DNA of 53,415 nt. Origin: JBMNCR01 sp049366695 (GTDB lineage Bacteria; Bacillota; Clostridia; Eubacteriales; Alkalibacteraceae). The notes under the pieces are model-generated. The model worked only from the letters and a program-made list of their open reading frames with translations. It did no database searches and was not told where the DNA came from. The stretch is taken from NCBI GenBank assembly GCA_049366695.1, contig JBMNCR010000107.1, positions 1 through 53,415 on the forward strand. The letters run 5' to 3'. A program made the position numbers and the translations under genes. Shown here piece after piece: positions 45,912-53,415 of the stretch. Positions within the stretch are counted from its first letter, which is position 1, and each line of letters begins with the position of its first letter.

Positions 45912-46463
45912 ATGTTCAGTATAAAAAAAGACAATTCTAGATCTTTAGTTTATGATATTAAAACAACAAATATTAGTAGAAATTTAAGCAACGAATTAAA
46001 GTTGAAATTAACTGGTCCATTTCTTATACTTTGCATAGGTACTGATAGATGTATTGGAGATTGTTTAGGTCCCTTAGTAGGTTATAATTTAAAAAAGTTA
46101 AATGTAGATTACCCAGTTTATGGTACAATTTCCGAACCTATTCATGCAGTGAATTTAAATAAAAACTTACAAAAGTTAAAAGCTAGTTTTCCTAATCATG
46201 AAATTATTGCTGTAGATGCTTCTTTAGGTAATAGTAAATCCGTCGGCACAATACAGTTTCGTGAAGGACCTGTATATCCTGGCAAAGGAGTAGGCAAACA
46301 ACTTCCTCCAGTAGGAAATTATTCATTGATAGGAGTTGTTGACTCTATAGATATATTTCATAACTCAAGCATACATCAAGTTAGATTAAGTCTAGTAATG
46401 GAAATGGCTGACATTATTACTCAATCAATATATCTTGCTACTCACAAAACATCTCTTTGTTAG
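45912..46463 (+). CDS. yyaC: YyaC-like sporulation protein (DUF1256, germination-protease fold)
   Basis: A 183-residue protein of the YyaC/DUF1256 family, related in fold to the spore germination protease GPR. Conserved parts: LCIGTDRCIGDCLGPLVG, AVDASLGNSKSVGTI and GVGKQLPPVGNYSLIGVVD. Found in endospore formers, so it supports a spore-forming host. GAGGTGAT precedes the ATG. TATACATT at 45889-45896 is loosely like a sporulation-sigma -10, which is only suggestive. Confidence 0.9.
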   Translation: MFSIKKDNSRSLVYDIKTTNISRNLSNELKLKLTGPFLILCIGTDRCIGDCLGPLVGYNLKKLNVDYPVYGTISEPIHAVNLNKNLQKLKASFPNHEIIAVDASLGNSKSVGTIQFREGPVYPGKGVGKQLPPVGNYSLIGVVDSIDIFHNSSIHQVRLSLVMEMADIITQSIYLATHKTSLC

Positions 46464-46510
46464 AATATCATAATTTTATATATTATTACTACCTTTAGCT
46501 CTAATAATAG

Positions 46511-46534
46511 AACTTCCGATATATTTCGGAAGTT
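46511..46534. terminator. Hairpin between convergent yyaC and the aminopeptidase
   Basis: AACTTCCGA (46511-46519) pairs perfectly with TCGGAAGTT (46526-46534). T runs on either side are short, so strength is uncertain. Confidence 0.6.
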
Positions 46535-46564
46535 TATAACTTTAACATATTATTCTTTTTAGTA

Positions 46565-47665
46565 TTAAATAATAATCTCACCATCTTTATAAAATAATTC
46601 ACCATCAGCATAAATTTCTCCACCATTTTTCATATCACATAACATATCCCAATGTATTGCAGAAATATTTTTCCCACCTGATTGAGGATATGCTTTACCT
46701 AATGCCATATGAATAGTACCGCCAATTTTTTCATCAAACAACATGTTTTTAGTAAACCTTTTAATTCCGTAATTTGTTCCTATTGCTACTTCTCCCACCA
46801 TCTTTGCACCATCATCTATATTAAGTAATGATTTAAGAAGTTCTTCTCCCTTTAAAGCTGTTGCTTCTGTTACTTTGCCATCAACAAAAGTAAGTTTAAT
46901 ATCTTCAATCTCTTTTCCACAATAAACTCCCGGGAAAGAAAACCTAATTTTCCCATTAACACTATCTTCAAGAGGAGCTGTAAAAACTTCGCCACTTGGG
47001 AAATTATTATGACCATCTGAATTAATCCATACCCTATCTTTTATCTTCATCTCTATATCAGTATCTTTAGCAACAATTTTCAAATATTCTTTGTTTTTTA
47101 AATATTCAATTATACTCTCCTGATAATTATGTACTTTTTCCCATGATAATATTGGATCTTCATCATTTAATAAACAAGCTTCAAAAATAAATTCTTCATA
47201 TTCTTTCAATGACATTCCAGCTTCTTGTGCTAATGATTGAGTAGGATACATACATAAACTCCAATTCATTTCACCTTTAGCAGCTCTTTCAGTTAATATC
47301 TTGCTTATTTTTCCATTTGATTTATTGTACAAAGATATTTTATTAGAATCGATATTACTCATATATTTAGTATTATTACCTCCCCCAATATTTAATAATC
47401 TATCCGCTTTATTTATCATTTCTTCAGAAACAGGAGATATATAAGATAGCTGATCATTATTCCCATATTTCAATAGTATTTCATTCAAATCATGTTTTAG
47501 TAATACATGGGGATGCGCTCCTAATTTTATAATCTCGCGATAACATTCTTCAATTAATGGCATTGCCATCTCATACCCTTGTATTATAACTAAGTTGCCT
47601 TTTTCGACCTTTAATGAATAATTAACTAATGTCTGTGCATATTTTTCTACTCTACTATCAACCAT
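46565..47665 (-). CDS. M29-family aminopeptidase
   Basis: A 366-residue metallo-aminopeptidase (AmpS/AmpT/PepS family). The metal-site segments are visible: PSGEVFTAPLEDSVNG, MVGEVAIGTNYGI, GTIHMALGKAYP and a C-terminal HWDMLCDM. It releases N-terminal amino acids from peptides in the cytoplasm. At 366 residues it is on the short side for a family usually near 370-410. It follows phosphoglucomutase by 45 bases on the same strand, across a small stem-loop. Confidence 0.9.
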   Translation of the reverse strand: MVDSRVEKYAQTLVNYSLKVEKGNLVIIQGYEMAMPLIEECYREIIKLGAHPHVLLKHDLNEILLKYGNNDQLSYISPVSEEMINKADRLLNIGGGNNTKYMSNIDSNKISLYNKSNGKISKILTERAAKGEMNWSLCMYPTQSLAQEAGMSLKEYEEFIFEACLLNDEDPILSWEKVHNYQESIIEYLKNKEYLKIVAKDTDIEMKIKDRVWINSDGHNNFPSGEVFTAPLEDSVNGKIRFSFPGVYCGKEIEDIKLTFVDGKVTEATALKGEELLKSLLNIDDGAKMVGEVAIGTNYGIKRFTKNMLFDEKIGGTIHMALGKAYPQSGGKNISAIHWDMLCDMKNGGEIYADGELFYKDGEIII

Positions 47666-47710
47666 ATGCTCCCTCCGTCTGTTTACAGTATTTTATTATT
47701 ACCTTGAGAA

Positions 47711-49471
47711 TTACTCCTCAAGGTTTTTTTTCAATGGATTTTGAGCTTCATATGCCTTATCCATTACTTCTTCTTTTAGACCATCAAGTTTTTCTTTTGT
47801 CTCCTGTACTGAACTTGCATTTACAGAAAAATAAATCTTTATTTTCGGTTCAGTTCCTGATGGTCTTATACAAAACCAACTTTCATCTTCTAAATAAATT
47901 TTTAATACATTTGATCTCGGAAGAACTATATTTTCAATACAATCTCCAACAATACTTCTCTTTCCTTGTTGATAATCTTCAATTACTTTAACTTTGCTAT
48001 TATTCCATTTCATAGGAAGATTTCTCCTAAAATAATTTGCTATCCTTTGTAGCTTAATAATTCCCTCTTTACCTTCTATTTTAATTGATTTAATATCTTC
48101 CATATAATAACCATGCTCACTATATATTTCTTCCAAAATCTGTCCTAAATGTTTATTTTGTGTTTTATAAAACAGTACCATCTCACATACTAATAAAGAA
48201 GTTACCACCGCATCTTTATCTCTACAATGATCACCGATAAGATATCCATAGCTTTCTTCAAATCCCATAATAAAACTCTTTAATTTTGTATTTTTGTACT
48301 CTTCTACTTTTTCCCCAATATATTTAAAACCAGTTAATGTATTCTCTACATTGATATTATACTTTTCTGCTATTTTATTAGCTAAATCTGTAGTTACTAT
48401 ACTTTTTATAATTACTCCATCATCGGGTATTTTAAATTGTTTTTTTAATTCGTTTAATAAATAATTCTCTAATAAACAACCAATTTGATTTCCATTTAAG
48501 TTGATATATTTATTGTTCTCATCTTTATATGCCACACCAACTCTATCAGCATCTGGGTCAGTAACAATAATAACGTCAGCATTTTTTTCATGTGCTAATA
48601 ATTTAGGCAGTTCAAATACACTTACATCTTCAGGATTTGGCACCTCAACTGTAGGGAACCTACCATCTGGTTTTTCCTGCTCAACGACTGTATTCACATT
48701 GGTAAATCCTATGGAATGAAGAGCTTTCCTTACAGGAATATTTCCTGAACCATGTAAAGGAGAAAAAACTATAGATAATTCTTTACCTTTTTCTTGAATC
48801 ATGTCTTTATTTACACTTTGACATATAACAGCTTTATTAAAGTCCTCATCAATTTCATTTGAAATATAGGTAAGAAGCCCCTTATTAACAGCTTCCTCCT
48901 CTTCCATTATGTTAATATACTTAAAATCTAATATTAAATTTATTTGTTCACTAATATCGCTAGCTATATTTGATGTTAATTGATATCCTTCTTTCCAATA
49001 TACTTTATAACCATTATAATCAGAAGGATTATGACTTGCAGTAATTACTATACCACCTAAACATCCTAATTTTTTAATAGAAAATGAAAGTACCGGTACA
49101 GGTCTTAAGGAATCAAAAAGATATACTTTTATTCCGTTAGCACATAAAATTAATGCAGCACTCTTAGCAAATAATTCTGATTTATGTCTCGAATCATATG
49201 CTATTACTATACCTTTTTCTTTTCCTTTTTCTCCCCATTTCGACATGTAATTTGCAAGTCCTTGAGTAGTTATTCCAACAGTATATATATTCATTCTATT
49301 AGTACCTGCACCTATTTTCCCTCTTAATCCTGCAGTACCAAATTCTAAATCTTTATAAAATCTATCTTCTATTTCTTTTGTATTATTACATATATTTTTT
49401 AATTCTTGTTTCGTTTCATCATCAATAAAATCATTATTACTCCAGCTATTATATCTGTCCTCGTATAGCAT
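47711..49471 (-). CDS. pgcA: Phosphoglucomutase/phosphomannomutase (PgcA-like)
   Basis: A 586-residue alpha-D-phosphohexomutase interconverting glucose-1- and glucose-6-phosphate. Active-site phosphoserine in TASHNPSDYNGYKVYW, metal loop in VTDPDADRVGVA, sugar loop GFEESYGYLIG and phosphate loop RPSGTEPKIK are all present. Length matches B. subtilis PgcA. It supplies sugar phosphates for UDP-glucose and wall polymers. Upstream lies the long gene-free region. Confidence 0.95.
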   Translation of the reverse strand: MLYEDRYNSWSNNDFIDDETKQELKNICNNTKEIEDRFYKDLEFGTAGLRGKIGAGTNRMNIYTVGITTQGLANYMSKWGEKGKEKGIVIAYDSRHKSELFAKSAALILCANGIKVYLFDSLRPVPVLSFSIKKLGCLGGIVITASHNPSDYNGYKVYWKEGYQLTSNIASDISEQINLILDFKYINIMEEEEAVNKGLLTYISNEIDEDFNKAVICQSVNKDMIQEKGKELSIVFSPLHGSGNIPVRKALHSIGFTNVNTVVEQEKPDGRFPTVEVPNPEDVSVFELPKLLAHEKNADVIIVTDPDADRVGVAYKDENNKYINLNGNQIGCLLENYLLNELKKQFKIPDDGVIIKSIVTTDLANKIAEKYNINVENTLTGFKYIGEKVEEYKNTKLKSFIMGFEESYGYLIGDHCRDKDAVVTSLLVCEMVLFYKTQNKHLGQILEEIYSEHGYYMEDIKSIKIEGKEGIIKLQRIANYFRRNLPMKWNNSKVKVIEDYQQGKRSIVGDCIENIVLPRSNVLKIYLEDESWFCIRPSGTEPKIKIYFSVNASSVQETKEKLDGLKEEVMDKAYEAQNPLKKNLEE

Positions 49472-50406
49472 AAATTACACTCCCTTTGTGAAATTATGAT
49501 ATATATTCTGCTAAACTACTAAATACTTATAATTATTAACACACTTGCTCACAAACTTACTTTCATTTATAAATTAAATTTTTAGACATTCCATGATAAT
49601 AAATATTTCTTATATAACTCCCGAATCTTATCATTATTAAACTGATTAAAATTACAATTTAGTATTATTAACAAAGGCATTATTAGCATATTTTAATATA
49701 TTCCCTATATATGTTAATAGCTTAAATCAATACTATTAATTATCTCACCTTCCGTCTGTATTAAATGTAATTAAGTGTCAATATTAATAAAAAATCAACA
49801 AAATATTTATTAAACTTCTATTCCCTATCATCAATTACTTAATATAGTTATACAATAATTCCTACGTTATAAATTTTAGGAAATCCATATTAAAAAAAGA
49901 ATAATGAGAGAAAAGATAATAGTTCATTCTAACTAAAAAAATGACCTCTACGAAGTTATTTTATATGCAAAAATATTCTATTCATCAAATTATTAATTCT
50001 TACTCGTAAATTCATAACAATATTATAACATAAATTATTAATAAAGTTATTTATTCTTTAAATATGCTCTCATTTTGATAGTATAAAACACTCTAAATAA
50101 TTTATGTATAAAATTAATAATAATATCAATAATATAATTAGGGTTTTTGACAAACCACTTGTTTTTTATTTGAACTTTTTAAATATATTTAGAACCTGAG
50201 TAGAAATACTATTCTAACACATAAAATAATATTTTTTATTGCAATCAAACTGAATCTATATATAACCAATCTATTAATTATAATTTAGTTATACTTTTTA
50301 TGTGGTAAGTTCATATCAATTTTCTTGATAATTATTATTAAGCTCTAATAAAAATTAATACAAATATTGTCATAAACCTAAATAATTCTTCTCACGGAGG
50401 TAAGAA
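49472..50406. other. 935-base AT-rich region without a gene
   Basis: No frame with a good start site was found on either strand. A weak hairpin (AAAATGAC/GTTATTTT, one wobble pair) lies near 49938-49965, and GGTTT/AAACC makes a short one near 50150. No riboswitch core was recognised. It probably holds the promoters of pgcA (leftward) and the activase cluster (rightward). Confidence 0.5.
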
Positions 50407-51327
50407 TTGAAAATTGGTTTACCTAAAGGTTTGTATTATTACAGATATTTTATTTTTATTGAAGAATTCCTAAAAAAACTTAATACTACATTTATTTCAT
50501 CACCAGATACAAACAAATATATTTTAAATGAAGGTATTAAGTATTGTGTAGATGAAGCTTGTCTTCCAATAAAAATTTTTCATGGACACGTATCCTATTT
50601 AAAAAGCAAGTGTGATCTAATTGTTGTTCCACGAATAATGCAATTAAATAATAACGAATATATTTGTCCTAAATTTTGTGGATTGCCTGAAATGATACTT
50701 AACAGCATTCCAGATTTACCTACTATAACTACGTTGCCTATATATATTAATGATAATCGCAAACTTCTAAAATGGTGTATTTGCATTGGAAAATATTTAG
50801 ACAAAAGTACTGAAGAGAGTGAGAATGCTTTTATTTATGCTGTAAAAAAATATAAAAATACATCCCATGGTTTAAATGACACTAATTATCCATTAAAAAT
50901 TGCATTAATTGGTCATTCCTATACTGTATATGATAAATATATAAATATGAATATTATTAAAAAGCTACACAGTTTAAATATTGGTATTATTACAGAAGAA
51001 CAAATTGATAATTTTTATAAAGAAGAATCATTAGCTTATCTTTATAAAAAACCCTTTTGGTCAAATATTAGAGAATCTTTTGGTACTGCTATACACTTAG
51101 TCAAGAAAAAAGAAATAGATGGCATAATATATCTCTCTTCTTTTCAATGTGGGATTGATTCAATAGTAATTGATTTAATCAAAGACATAATTGATACATT
51201 CCCTATGTTGGTATTGAAACTTGACGAACACTCAGGCGAAGCAGGCTTTGATACTAGGTTAGAAGCTTATATTGATATGTTGAAAAGGAGGAATTTAATT
51301 GATAGTAACATTTCCACACATGGGTAA
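50407..51327 (+). CDS. Acyl-CoA dehydratase activase-related protein, COG3580-like
   Basis: A 306-residue protein related to the DUF2229 part of large activase-related proteins. It opens with KIGLPKGLYYYRY and has Cys-containing segments typical of the group: DEACLPIKIFHGHV, NEYICPKFCGLPE and SSFQCGIDSIV, with DEHSGEAGFDTRLEAYID near the end. Cysteines probably hold an iron-sulfur cluster. It starts with TTG after GGAGG. Its end overlaps the next gene by 29 bases, so the two are coupled. Biochemical role unknown. Confidence 0.75.
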   Translation: MKIGLPKGLYYYRYFIFIEEFLKKLNTTFISSPDTNKYILNEGIKYCVDEACLPIKIFHGHVSYLKSKCDLIVVPRIMQLNNNEYICPKFCGLPEMILNSIPDLPTITTLPIYINDNRKLLKWCICIGKYLDKSTEESENAFIYAVKKYKNTSHGLNDTNYPLKIALIGHSYTVYDKYINMNIIKKLHSLNIGIITEEQIDNFYKEESLAYLYKKPFWSNIRESFGTAIHLVKKKEIDGIIYLSSFQCGIDSIVIDLIKDIIDTFPMLVLKLDEHSGEAGFDTRLEAYIDMLKRRNLIDSNISTHG

Positions 51328-52396
51328 TATTTATATAGCAGCTAAAATTTTATTTGATTCATTAAAAATCAAATATATTATTCCTCCAATTAATAATAAA
51401 AAAGCATTAGAAATTGGATCTAGAATTTCTCCAGAAGAAATATGCTTACCCTTTAAAATTATGATGGGTAATTATGTGCAAAGTATTGAAAAAGGATCTG
51501 ATACTATTTTGATAGTAGGAAGTTGTGGTCCTTGCAGGTTTGGAGAGTACTGCGAACTTCAAACACGCATATTACAAAAAGAAGGTTATAATGTAAAATT
51601 TATTCTAATTGATTATCCAAGTGACGCAAAACAAGGTGACGTATTTAACAGATTAAATGTCATCACTAGCGAAAGTCCATTAAATAAATTACAAATTACA
51701 CAATCTATACTTAGAGGAATAAAAAGTATGCGACTTGTGGATGCTATAGAAAAAAAAGCTCACTATAATTCAGGTTATGAGGTAAATAAAGGAGAATCAA
51801 AAAAAATATTAAATGAAGCATTATCAGAAACCTACTCATGTGAAAATCCAATAGCCGCATTTAATTTATTAAAAAAATATAAGAATAAAATCAACAATGT
51901 TCCAATAGATAAAAATAAAAATCCTATTAAAATAGCTATTATCGGAGAAATATACACTATTATAGATCCATTTTCAAATTTATATATTGAAGAAAAGTTA
52001 ATGAATTATGAAGTTAGTACTTCTAGAATACTAACCCCTAGTTGGTGGATAAAAGATACTTCGTTAAAACTCTTAAAATTAAATGGCATAAACACCAAAC
52101 GCTATTCTAAAGATTATCTTCCTTATTGGATAGGAGGACATGGAAGAGAGTGTGTATCAGAAGCAGTAATGGCTAGTAACCAAGATTTTGATGGTGCAAT
52201 TCAAATATTCCCGATGGGATGTATGCCTGAAATAGTTTCAAAATCTATCTTGCATTCAATTTCAAAAGATAAAAACTTTCCTATCATGACTCTTGTAGTT
52301 GACGAAATGACCGGCGAAGCAGGATATATTACTAGGATAGAAGCATTTTTAGATCTTTTAGAAAGGAGAAAAAAACATGTACTATCTAGGTGTTGA
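51299..52396 (+). CDS. Acyl-CoA dehydratase activase-related protein, COG3581-like
   Basis: A 365-residue sister of the preceding protein. Shared pattern: SPEEICLPFKIMMGNYV, VGSCGPCRFGEYCELQ, FPMGCMPEIVSKSI and DEMTGEAGYITRIEAFLDL. It starts with TTG, eight bases after AAGGAGG inside the upstream gene. The Cys spacing suggests a shared iron-sulfur cluster, like subunits of 2-hydroxyacyl-CoA dehydratase. The overlap of 20 bases with the next gene implies stoichiometric synthesis. Substrate unknown. Confidence 0.75.
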   Translation: MIVTFPHMGNIYIAAKILFDSLKIKYIIPPINNKKALEIGSRISPEEICLPFKIMMGNYVQSIEKGSDTILIVGSCGPCRFGEYCELQTRILQKEGYNVKFILIDYPSDAKQGDVFNRLNVITSESPLNKLQITQSILRGIKSMRLVDAIEKKAHYNSGYEVNKGESKKILNEALSETYSCENPIAAFNLLKKYKNKINNVPIDKNKNPIKIAIIGEIYTIIDPFSNLYIEEKLMNYEVSTSRILTPSWWIKDTSLKLLKLNGINTKRYSKDYLPYWIGGHGRECVSEAVMASNQDFDGAIQIFPMGCMPEIVSKSILHSISKDKNFPIMTLVVDEMTGEAGYITRIEAFLDLLERRKKHVLSRC

Positions 52397-53339
52397 TATA
52401 GGATCTGTAAGCACAGATTTTGTATTACTAAATAAAAATCTTCAAGTAACAAAAAAAATATACCTAAAAACTAATGGGAAACCTATAGAGGCAATAAAAA
52501 ATGGACTAAGCGTATTAGGCAAAACTTGCGATAATAAACAAATATCCGCGGTAGGAGTAACAGGTAGCGGACGAAATATCGGAGGGTACATTCTCGGAGC
52601 TGATATAGTGAAAAACGAAATAACCTCTCATGCTATTGCTACATTAAATATAAACCGTACTGTAAGAACAATTATAGAAATTGGTGGACAAGATTCAAAG
52701 ATTATCATCTTAAATGATGGTATTGTTCTTGACTTTGCGATGAATACAGTGTGTGCCGCTGGAACAGGTTCTTTTTTAGATAGGCAAGCAGAGAGATTAC
52801 AAATCCCAATAGAAAAATTAGGAGACTACGCACTTAAAGCCACCCTTCCTGTACGAATAGCAGGAAGATGCAGCGTATTTGCCGAATCAGACATGATACA
52901 TAAACAGGCAATGGGATATAACGAGTGCGACATAATTGGAGGATTATGTGATGCTTTAGTAAGAAATTATCTCACAAATGTAGCAAAGGGAAAAGATATA
53001 CGTGAAACCATTTTCTTTCAAGGCGGAGTAGCTGCTAACAGAGGTATTAAGTCTTCTTTAGAAAAAGCACTAAACATGGAAGTATTCGTACCAGAACATT
53101 ATAATGTTATGGGAGCTATTGGTGCAGCTATTTTAGCATCAGAAAAAATAAAAGAAAAAACTAAATTTAATGGTTTTAATATATCAAAAAGTCAATTCAA
53201 CTCAACAAGTTTTGAATGCAAAGGTTGTTCTAACTGCTGTGAGGTAGTTACAATTATGCAAGATGATGAAATCATAATAGGTAGATTCGGAGATAAATGT
53301 GGGAAGTGGAGTGAAGAAAATTTAAGTATAAGGAGATAA
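52377..53339 (+). CDS. HgdC/BadF-type ATPase activator
   Basis: A 320-residue ASKHA-fold ATPase of the HgdC/BadFG group, which uses ATP to push a low-potential electron into a dehydratase or reductase. YYLGVDIGSVSTDFVL, IEIGGQDSKIII and NTVCAAGTGSFLDRQAERLQ are hallmarks; Cys in NTVCAAG and GRCSVFAESD bridge the dimer's [4Fe-4S] cluster. The extra Cys-rich tail (CKGCSNCCEVV, then CGKW) is typical of the YjiL-like branch. Overlaps the previous gene; stop and next start form TAATG. Confidence 0.9.
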   Translation: MYYLGVDIGSVSTDFVLLNKNLQVTKKIYLKTNGKPIEAIKNGLSVLGKTCDNKQISAVGVTGSGRNIGGYILGADIVKNEITSHAIATLNINRTVRTIIEIGGQDSKIIILNDGIVLDFAMNTVCAAGTGSFLDRQAERLQIPIEKLGDYALKATLPVRIAGRCSVFAESDMIHKQAMGYNECDIIGGLCDALVRNYLTNVAKGKDIRETIFFQGGVAANRGIKSSLEKALNMEVFVPEHYNVMGAIGAAILASEKIKEKTKFNGFNISKSQFNSTSFECKGCSNCCEVVTIMQDDEIIIGRFGDKCGKWSEENLSIRR

Positions 53340-53415
53340 TGATTGTTTTAATAACATGCTCTATGCCTAACAGTAAGACCGAAAATGTAAAAACACTATA
53401 TATTTACTTACTCAA
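53339..53415 (+). CDS. Start of a fourth gene of the activase cluster, cut by the window edge
   Basis: The ATG overlaps the preceding stop (TAATG) and has AGGAGA seven bases upstream. The frame stays open for all 25 visible codons (MIVLITCSMPNSKTENVKTL...). Too little remains to name it, but the overlap shows it belongs to the operon. Confidence 0.6.
   Translation, partial: MIVLITCSMPNSKTENVKTLYIYLL

Noticed and set aside
47701..47731. Hairpin with eight T on the plus strand, like a rightward terminator
   Set aside because: No rightward gene reads into it; the T run is the complement of lysine codons at the end of pgcA. At most it is an intercistronic stem-loop.

Overview
The window looks like a chromosomal stretch of a low-GC, spore-forming anaerobe of the class Clostridia. 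The signs are very AT-rich DNA (hand counts of 15/60 and 18/60 G+C in two housekeeping lines), strong AGGAGG ribosome sites with several TTG/GTG starts, a sporulation-type YyaC gene, SAM-I and cyclic-di-GMP-I riboswitches, a corrinoid methyl-transfer pair, a type II fatty acid cluster served by FabV, and a 2-hydroxyacyl-CoA dehydratase activase-like cluster. I do not name a species.

Layout. 1-7,990 is an accessory region. It holds a 5'-truncated zinc-ribbon gene, then a leftward restriction-modification operon resembling LlaJI (small XRE regulator, two m5C methyltransferases, McrB-like AAA+ protein, LlaJI-type nuclease), then small orphan genes and decayed fragments. Its G+C is a little higher by eye (23/60 and 21/60 in two lines). 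7,988-9,349 is an rRNA uracil methyltransferase of the RlmCD type. 9,505-12,543 is a corrinoid protein plus a uroporphyrinogen-decarboxylase-fold methyltransferase, divergent from a TetR regulator; a perfect 28-bp palindrome sits on the operon promoter. A cyclic-di-GMP-I riboswitch with its own promoter and terminator lies just past tetR, pointing at tetR's 3' end. 12,865-16,601 is an OmpR-type response regulator, its sensor kinase and a beta-propeller lipoprotein.

16,638-29,362 is conserved Firmicutes core: pyk, pfkA and dnaE behind one near-ideal promoter; whiA, yvcK, rapZ and a PHP phosphoesterase; then an orphan solute-binding protein and murB on the other strand. comFC and recD2 follow. 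32,617-42,090 is the fatty acid module. fabV is divergent from accB-accC-accD-accA-fabH-acpP-fabD-fabG-fabF-fabZ, and one FabT-like box between them could control both directions. FabV is the only enoyl reductase in sight. 42,145-49,471 holds metK with its SAM-I riboswitch, a small exporter, a transaldolase-like aldolase, a TtcA-like enzyme, a 56-residue membrane peptide, yyaC, an M29 aminopeptidase and a phosphoglucomutase. After 935 bases without a gene, 50,407-53,415 carries a translationally coupled three-gene activase cluster, with a fourth gene cut by the window edge.

The best leads are the stand-alone riboswitch facing tetR, the tetR palindrome, the LlaJI-like operon with a pair of 16-bp repeats at its promoter, the FabT-like box, and the split activase cluster. 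No tRNA, rRNA, intact insertion sequence or CRISPR array was seen.
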